Shown piece by piece: positions 58,511-64,000 of a DNA stretch of 64,000 nt; positions within the stretch are counted from its first letter, which is position 1, and every line of letters starts with the position of its first letter. The notes beneath the pieces are model-generated. The model was not told the DNA's origin. It saw only the letters and a list, made by a program, of their open reading frames with translations, and made no database searches. The stretch is taken from the NCBI GenBank assembly GCA_047967505.1, contig CM106538.1; one strand, given 5' to 3'. The DNA comes from Dipteris shenzhenensis. Its lineage: Eukaryota > Polypodiophyta > Polypodiopsida > Gleicheniales. Both the position numbers and the translations under genes were made by a program.

Positions 58511-60040
58511 ATGGCATCTACAGCTGGTAGTGCCCTCTTTGATATTGAGAGGTTGGATGGATCAAACTTTCAGTATTGGAAAGAGCAGATTTATGATGTG
58601 TTAGTGCAGAAGAGGCAGCATAAGCCCATTCAATGCAAAGGTGTCAAGCCTAATAGCATTAAACAGAGTGATTGGGATGACATGGATGAGCAAGCATGCT
58701 CTATCATTCAGTCATCACTCTCAAAGTCAGTCTACTTGCAGGTACAGGATGGTGTACAGGGTGTAGACTACCATGCATATGAGTTTTATACTCGTATATG
58801 CCGGATGTATGACCATGATAGTGTTATGTTACAGCATGATGGGCTGAAATGTCCTGATGGGCTGAAATACAACCTTGATATGCACTCCAAAGGTCGATCA
58901 ATTGGTAGAAACAGGTCATGTTCAAGGGGGAATTCCAGGAGCAAGTCTAGCTCTCGGACTTGTGTTAGATGTTTCTATTGTGGAAAGTATGGCCACATGA
59001 AAAAGTATTGCTGGAAATGGCTGAGAAAATACAAGAAGAAGAGCAAGGTTAAGAATGACGGGAAGAAGGAGAAGAAGCATGTTGAGCTTCAAGGCATGGA
59101 TGCCAGGGTTTCCACTGACAGTAGCAGTGATGAAGGCATTCTTTTGTCTATGTCTGACACCTCCTTCTTGGCCACTGATGTACCCATTCTTGGTGATTGG
59201 ATGTTAGATCCATGTGCTTCATGTCATATGACCCCTCATAGGTCATGGTTCAGTGCATATCAGGAATGCATTGTGGAGAGTGGTTTGATGGGCATTGATC
59301 ATTCTATGGATGTCTATGGTTATGGGGATATCCACCTTGTTATGCCTAGTGGCTCTATTCTTGTTCTACAGGGGGTTAGACATATACCAGGACTTGCTAC
59401 GAGCAAGATCAGTACTGGACAGTTGGTTGAGGCAGGTTATCATGTCTCTTTGGGTGATCATGCATGGAAGATTGCTAGAGGCAATCTGGTTATGGCTAGG
59501 GGATCACGGGTTGGATTCTCCTATGCATTGCATGTATCAGGTGTCCAGGATAAGATGCTTATGATTAGTAAGCAGCCATCAGCTAGTTTATGGTATGCCA
59601 GACTTGGACATATGTCTACTGCAGGTATGGAAGCCCTTACAACATTGAGATACATTCCTGTTATGGATGTCTCTCAAATTTTATGTCATGATTGTGATGA
59701 TGGTCAGCAGTCAGAATCCTCCTTTGTGAGGAAGACAGTCAGTGAGAGGTATCTTGAGCCATTGCAGTTAGTTCATAGTGCAGTTTGTGGGCCTATGCCT
59801 ACCGTTTCACTAGGTGGTGCCTCTTACTTTGTGACATTTATTGATGCTGCTACAAAGTACATATGGGTCTATCCGATTCGGCAGAAGCATGATGTATATG
59901 ATACATTTCAGCGCTTCTTGGGTAACGCTGAAAATCAGTCAGGAAAGAAGCTATTGAGTTTGATGACTGATGGTGATGCAGAGTTACCTCTTCTAGATTT
60001 CAGCATCTATGTGATACACTTGGTATCAGGAGGGTGTTGA
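58511..60040 (+). pseudogene. copia gag, protease and integrase N-terminal frame
   Basis: ATG 58511 (MASTAGSALFDIERLDGSNF) opens about 509 codons. The frame is open further upstream to 58442, but the gag motif starts here. Order: gag N-terminal L-D-G-x-N-F-x-x-W, a shortened gag, a Ser/Arg-rich linker, CCHC knuckle CFYCGKYGHMKKYC (58970-59011), protease region WMLDPCASCHMTPH (normal D-S-G-A), pre-integrase zinc domain LWYARLGHMS (first His is Tyr) with C-H-D-C, and integrase core FVTFIDAATKYIWVYP and MTDGDAE. A one-base change near 59985 moves the rest into the next frame. The protease catalytic triplet is altered, so processing is doubtful. Confidence 0.85.
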
Positions 60041-61665
60041 CCACTCCTCATCTTTCTACTCACGATGCCTTGGCAGAAGGCATAAATCAGATTCTATTGG
60101 ACAGGATGGGTAGCATGCAACGGTATGCAGGTCTTACCGAATGCTATTGGGCTGAGGCTGCATACTTGCTTAACAGGTTACCCAGGAGATCTCTGAATGG
60201 TAGAGTGCCATTTGACTTCTTGACAGGCAAGGCACCATGTTATGAGCATTTACGTGTGTTTGGCTGCGAGGCTTATGCTCATGGTTCCCGATCGAGGAGG
60301 TGTATCTTCCTTGGATATAGTGAGTCCAGTAAGGACTACAGGTTATGGGATTCTTCAACTAGAGAATTGATACGCAGCCATATTGTCTATTTCAGAGAGG
60401 ATGCTATGTTTAGACAGCCCAGGACTATGGATAGCAGGAGAGTGGTATTCCAGGAGGGTGTAAGTGCACTGATACCTCTGAATTCTTTGCAGGGGCAGCC
60501 CATATCCCTTGGAGTGGGAGGTTTTTCCCACGGTGAGCAGGTTATAAAGTTGGGACAGACACGATTACTTCCTGATTTTGGTCAGAGACGATCAGATGTC
60601 TCGAGTATTCCACAGGTTTATACTCCTATGGAGATTGTTGATGCATCTTCTATGGACAGTTACAGTTTACTCCCAGGATGCGGAGTGCCTCTTGCAGATG
60701 AGGATGAGGCTATGCATGGTGAGGAGGATACCTTGGCTAATGATGCCCGGTATGATCCATTGGCCGGTTATGCCAGGACAGATGCAGTTTCTGCAGTTAT
60801 TGACTCGGGTCATATTGCACATGGGCAGAAATCATTGATGTGTTTGCTTCGTAAGTGCCTCCATGGCCAGAAGCAATCCCCTCGAGCTTGGCTTCATAGG
60901 TTTGATACTGTTATGAGAGCTCAGGATGTGATGCGCAGTGAGACAGGTTATGGTCTCAGTATTCAGGAGGTTGCTATCCTTCTGAGGTTACTTGCCATAT
61001 GGTTCCTTATGGACAGGGATGCTTTGCAGTGGGAGCTGCATGGTCTTGATGATGTTTGTCAAATACTTGGTTGTTTCAGTATGGAGAGGGGGAAGTTACT
61101 GAGTACTCCATTGCCTATGTTGGCTCCATACTTGAAACACAGCAAGTTTGACGATCATAGATCAGTTGAGCAGCAAGTTATGGTTGATATGGCAGCCATA
61201 GTACTTCATGCATCCATGACTGTGTTGAGACTTGGTTCTCACATGTTTGCCATTGGGGCTACACTTCCGATTCTTGCTTCCGTTGCAGTGGGAGTTGGCA
61301 GCATGATTATGGCAGATTTTGGCAGTAGGGAAGCGGTTGTGGACATCAGATCCTTATGCTTCCAGGAGCAGCATGCAGGAGGTGATGCAGGTTGGGTAGA
61401 CCAGTAGAGGTCTGTTGTAGGGCACGTGCTTATGGTCACAGGTGGTACAGAGACATTTTCTTTGCACAGTGACAGTTCGGGTGCTATGGACTTAGCACAG
61501 GAGCACGTGATGGTGAGAGTTCACTCTCCCAATGAGATCTGGCATGAGATCTTGGTTGACAGGCATCTACAACTTGTCATTTTCTATCCTGCAAACCTGA
61601 TGTCTGCTAGCAGCTTATCCTCTATGCACTTTGCACATTATAAAGTGCCGATGGGCATAGGATGA
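59990..61665 (+). pseudogene. copia integrase C-terminal to RNase H frame, RT core lost
   Basis: Open from about 59990 through 61407, then one TAG (61405-61407) and open again to 61665. It reads FQHLCDTLGIRRVLTTPHLS, then LLDRMGSMQRYAGL and HLRVFGCEAYAHGS-like blocks (integrase end), FLGYSESSKDYRLWD, and later C-L-H-G-Q-K-Q-S-P-R-A-W (normally Y-G-L-K-Q-S-P-R-A-W). Between 60400 and 60830 and after 60960 the RT palm and the YVDD motif are missing or unrecognisable. A weak RNase H end (LHSDSSGAMDLAQ) remains. Frame-preserving loss of catalytic blocks is the striking feature. Confidence 0.8.
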
Positions 61666-61745
61666 CGGTCTGGTCATCTTGTTTTTCAGCCTATGGCTGA
61701 TTGTATTATATGTGTACTATACTCCCTTAAAGGCACACTGCCTTT

Positions 61746-61756
61746 AAGTGGGAGGT
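61746..61756 (+). promoter_or_regulatory. Polypurine tract
   Basis: AAGTGGGAGGT lies directly before the 3' LTR, at the usual position for priming plus-strand synthesis. Confidence 0.8.
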
Positions 61757-61905
61757 TGTTGGGGTAAAGGGCAGTGTGCCCACCCACTGTACAGTGCCCA
61801 TGTATACTCATATATATATATGAAAGAGGAATAAGCTGGAGTAGCTTTTGCTCCACCACATTTTGGTGTCTCCTTACCCCTTTGTGTGTGCTCTCCTCTC
61901 CCACA
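61757..61905 (+). repeat. 3' LTR
   Basis: 149 bp, identical to the 5' LTR except for one TA dinucleotide. Confidence 0.95.
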
Positions 61906-62021
61906 TAGACAGGTCTCTTTAGTCATGTGCTAAGTGCCATTGCTTGTGTTCTTGGAAGGTTGATCCTGATGCATTTATAATTTTTAGTATTACAATTTTG
62001 TCTTTTGACTACCCAAAAAAA
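61906..62021 (+). pseudogene. LINE 3' UTR and poly(A), interrupted by the copia element
   Basis: After the right TAGAC, the LINE 3' UTR resumes and ends in a run of nine A (62013-62021) after 'tttgactaccc'. This is the normal end of an L1-type LINE and fixes its orientation as plus. Confidence 0.65.
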
Positions 62022-63480
62022 AAGAGAGACCCTCATCTAAATAATTTCATATGCTTTTAATAAAGGTGGTGTCATACGAGCTAAACGACAAAACAATGCA
62101 CTACCTCTCACGTAAGGCCAAAAACTTAATCCACACAAAGTGACAAAGTCGTTTAGGATCCTCACAAAGAGGCAAAAAACCTAAACCTTAAAATCATTAG
62201 AATGGCCAAAACTACCACTAATCCTAACACTAAACACCCATTAACATGGTCAAGTTGACCAAATGAACTACATGCTAAACTAAGCCAAATTAACATTCTC
62301 TACTCAGCACCATCCCTTAGGAGCCTTGCAAAGACAAAAACAAGGCATCACATGATGTGCTCGTTGGACAGCGCTGCCTTTTTAACTTTTATGCCAATAT
62401 GATGTTAAAATCCCCCAATCTGAGATCTTGACTAAGCTAATTACTGGTTGGAAATAGTCTTTTAAAGGTGTTCATTGGGAAGGACGTTCTATGTTGCAAG
62501 GTGATGCCTGCCTTTGCAAGTCATGATGGCCTTCAGAGGAATGTTTAAGCCTCTTGTGGTGGTAGGTAGAAAATTTCTTCATTTTATATATATACATATA
62601 CAATAGATACATACGTACATATGTACATACGTACATACATACATATATATATGTATATAAGGGGGGGGGGAGAGAGAGAGAGAGAGAGAGAGTTAATGGA
62701 AGGGATGAGCATCCAAAATTGATTTGTAGGTTTGAAAAGTGATTGGGAGGACACTTTTTTGAAAAGGTGTTAATAGAGTGTTGCCTCATACGCTAACAAA
62801 CTAGGGCAATTGCTACTTCTACTCTTCTTTAAATTAAAGGCCATAGTGGTTTTGCCACCTTGTTTCTCCCACAAAACAAGGACCTCTCAAGACCATTGAC
62901 CTTAAGAGCTCAATACACGAATGTCGTAAGATGTGAAGACCTTGGGACTTATAATACTAGACATATGAAGACTAATTCAATTGGTTGAGAAGTTGCCACT
63001 AAGTTTGTTAGGAAGTCTTTTTTTCTTAATTTAGAGGGCATTCCCGTGTGAAGTGAGAACTTGTTGCATGGACATAAACACATTTCGTTTGGTAGAGCTT
63101 TGGCAAGGTCGATTGGGTGAGAGATTTGCGCTCCTATTTACACGCTTATTCTCATGGATTTCTCTGATGTCAGTGGCCCGTGGGAGGTCCTGGAAATATG
63201 GCATTTTCTACGAATACTGGCAATTTTAGATCACCGAAACATGCAAACCGTGTTTTTGGGAACGCACTTGAAATTTATCTGTTGTTGCGATAGAAACAAA
63301 AGTTTGTTAGGAAGTTCATATTTTAAAGTGGGAGTCTAGAGGGTTGAGTGAGTCCAATTCCTTTTGAGGGCATGTGCCATCGATGAGAAGAAATGAACAA
63401 GTCAAAAGCCGATGTAGGGCGGATGACCCTTCAACGATAATAATGGAAATAGAGTCCAAAACTCTCACGGTTGTAAGTGC
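62022..63480. other. Spacer upstream of C4H, one GA microsatellite
   Basis: A poly-G plus (GA)n tract lies at 62660-62692, with a TATGTACATACG-type palindromic run just before it. No gene was recognised. The right half is the upstream region of C4H. Confidence 0.45.
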
Positions 63481-63486
63481 CATAAA

Positions 63487-63494
63487 TATAAATA
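63487..63494 (+). promoter_or_regulatory. TATA box of C4H
   Basis: 'ccataaatataaatacccc' lies 112-119 bp before the C4H ATG, leaving a leader of about 80-90 bp. The leader has 'ctcactcaccaccctctc', a C-rich pyrimidine run common in highly expressed plant genes. An AC-element (ACC[AT]ACC type) for MYB factors, usual for phenylpropanoid genes, is not clear in the 120 bp. Confidence 0.65.
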
Positions 63495-63605
63495 CCCCAT
63501 AGATTCTTTCCCTCACTCACCACCCTCTCTTCGTCCCTTGGTAAGTACTTACCACTTTTATCAAGCACCTTGCATTCGATACACACCATCTCTGCTGCCC
63601 CCTCC

Positions 63606-64000
63606 ATGGATTTCCTCCCCGCCCTCTCCCTCGAATCTTCCCTCCTCTCCCTCCTCGCCATCCTTGCCCTTTCCCTCCTCGCCTCCAAACTCTCTTCCCG
63701 TAAGCTTAAGCTCCCCCCCGGCCCCCTTTCCCTCCCCATCTTTGGCAATTGGCTCCAGGTCGGCGACGACCTCAACCACCGTAACCTCGCTGAACTCTCC
63801 CAGAAGTATGGTGACCTCTTCCTCCTCCGCATGGGCCAGCGCAACCTCGTCGTTGTCTCCTCTCCTGAACTCGCCAAGGAGGTCCTCCACACCCAGGGCG
63901 TCGAGTTCGGATCTCGCACCCGGAATGTCGTCTTTGATATCTTCACCGGCAAGGGGCAGGACATGGTCTTTACCGTTTATGGTGATCACTGGAGGCGCAT
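63606..64000 (+). CDS. C4H: trans-cinnamate 4-monooxygenase (CYP73A), 5' part
   Basis: Cytochrome P450 that hydroxylates trans-cinnamate to p-coumarate in the second step of the phenylpropanoid pathway (lignin, flavonoids), anchored in the ER membrane and fed by cytochrome P450 reductase. The window holds the first 131 of about 505 codons. After the start ([20 protein letters not shown]) comes the N-terminal membrane anchor (residues about 9-26), then the basic stretch and the Pro-rich hinge [20 protein letters not shown]. Long blocks are typical of CYP73[58 protein letters not shown] and [17 protein letters not shown]. The haem-binding Cys lies outside. The codons are very C-rich at third positions, unlike the AT-rich surroundings. 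No stop or frameshift is seen. Confidence 0.95.
   Translation, partial: MDFLPALSLESSLLSLLAILALSLLASKLSSRKLKLPPGPLSLPIFGNWLQVGDDLNHRNLAELSQKYGDLFLLRMGQRNLVVVSSPELAKEVLHTQGVEFGSRTRNVVFDIFTGKGQDMVFTVYGDHWRR

Larger units (their letters stand above)
56143..61905 (+). mobile_element. Recently inserted Ty1/copia element, coding region damaged
   Basis: Complete element of 5763 bp with LTRs of 151 and 149 bp, both starting TGTTGGGG and ending CCCACA, flanked by a perfect 5-bp duplication. The LTRs differ only by one TA unit, so the insertion is young. A tRNA-Met primer site follows the 5' LTR and a purine tract precedes the 3' LTR. Gag-Pol is copia-ordered but lost or changed at many catalytic residues. 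Confidence 0.95.

Noticed and set aside
63431-63989. Two long minus-strand frames (177 and 142 codons)
   Set aside because: They are antisense to C4H and exist because its codons are C-rich; no family motif.
1-64000. CRISPR arrays, bacterial operons, tRNA and rRNA genes
   Set aside because: No spaced identical short repeats, no tRNA A/B boxes with cloverleaf, and clear plant nuclear features throughout.

Overview
This is repeat-rich nuclear DNA from a land plant. The only intact-looking known gene is at the right edge: the 5' end of cinnamate 4-hydroxylase (CYP73A, from 63606), whose family marks embryophyte phenylpropanoid metabolism. Most of the rest is decayed mobile DNA: Ty1/copia LTR elements, LINEs, CACTA (En/Spm) transposons, foldback elements, satellites and microsatellites. 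Repeat density, degraded CACTA/LINE remnants and a DUF7869-type gene would suit a large-genome non-angiosperm such as a fern or gymnosperm. That is inference, and the species is not determined.

Layout. 0.1-1.2 kb: a 557-bp tandem duplication. 3.9-5.3 kb: a probable small two-exon gene (minus) for a 52-residue single-pass membrane protein, with a GC-rich CT-repeat leader to about 6.2 kb. 6.8-7.2 kb: a long foldback. 11.1-13.1 kb: satellite-like array of about 178 bp; 13.1-14.2 kb: CT-rich low-complexity DNA. 16.2-17.2 kb: a CACTA remnant with a TAGTG terminus. 17.7-18.3 kb: a kinase-like fragment. 20.9-24.4 kb (minus): a broken DUF7869-type gene with an upstream tandem-repeat segment. 25.3-25.8 kb: a second CACTA DUF4216 fragment. 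28.6-33.9 kb: three decayed non-transposon-like genes, including a divergent histone H3 pseudogene with its TATA box. 34.5-36.5 kb: a CACTA end with palindromic subterminal repeats and a transposase-24-like ORF. 36.5-38.3 kb: a purine tract and a tandem array. 38.3-42.6 kb (minus): a deleted copia element fused to a LINE fragment (42.6-45.05 kb). 45.2-47.1 kb: two 500-bp direct repeats. 47.1-47.6 kb: a CACTA TNP2 fragment. 54.5-62.0 kb: a 5'-inverted LINE whose 3' tail was hit by a recent copia insertion (56143-61905, 5-bp target duplication). 63.5 kb onward: C4H promoter and coding start.

The genes do not form an operon-like system. Main points: (1) a histone H3-fold pseudogene with a Ser/Pro-rich repeat ORF behind the same TATA box; (2) in-frame stops in this block that nearly all fit C-to-T change at CAG/CGA/CAA codons, as expected from cytosine methylation; (3) a copia copy with near-identical LTRs but damaged catalytic motifs, implying mobilisation in trans; (4) the DUF7869 gene and its 56-residue repeats.
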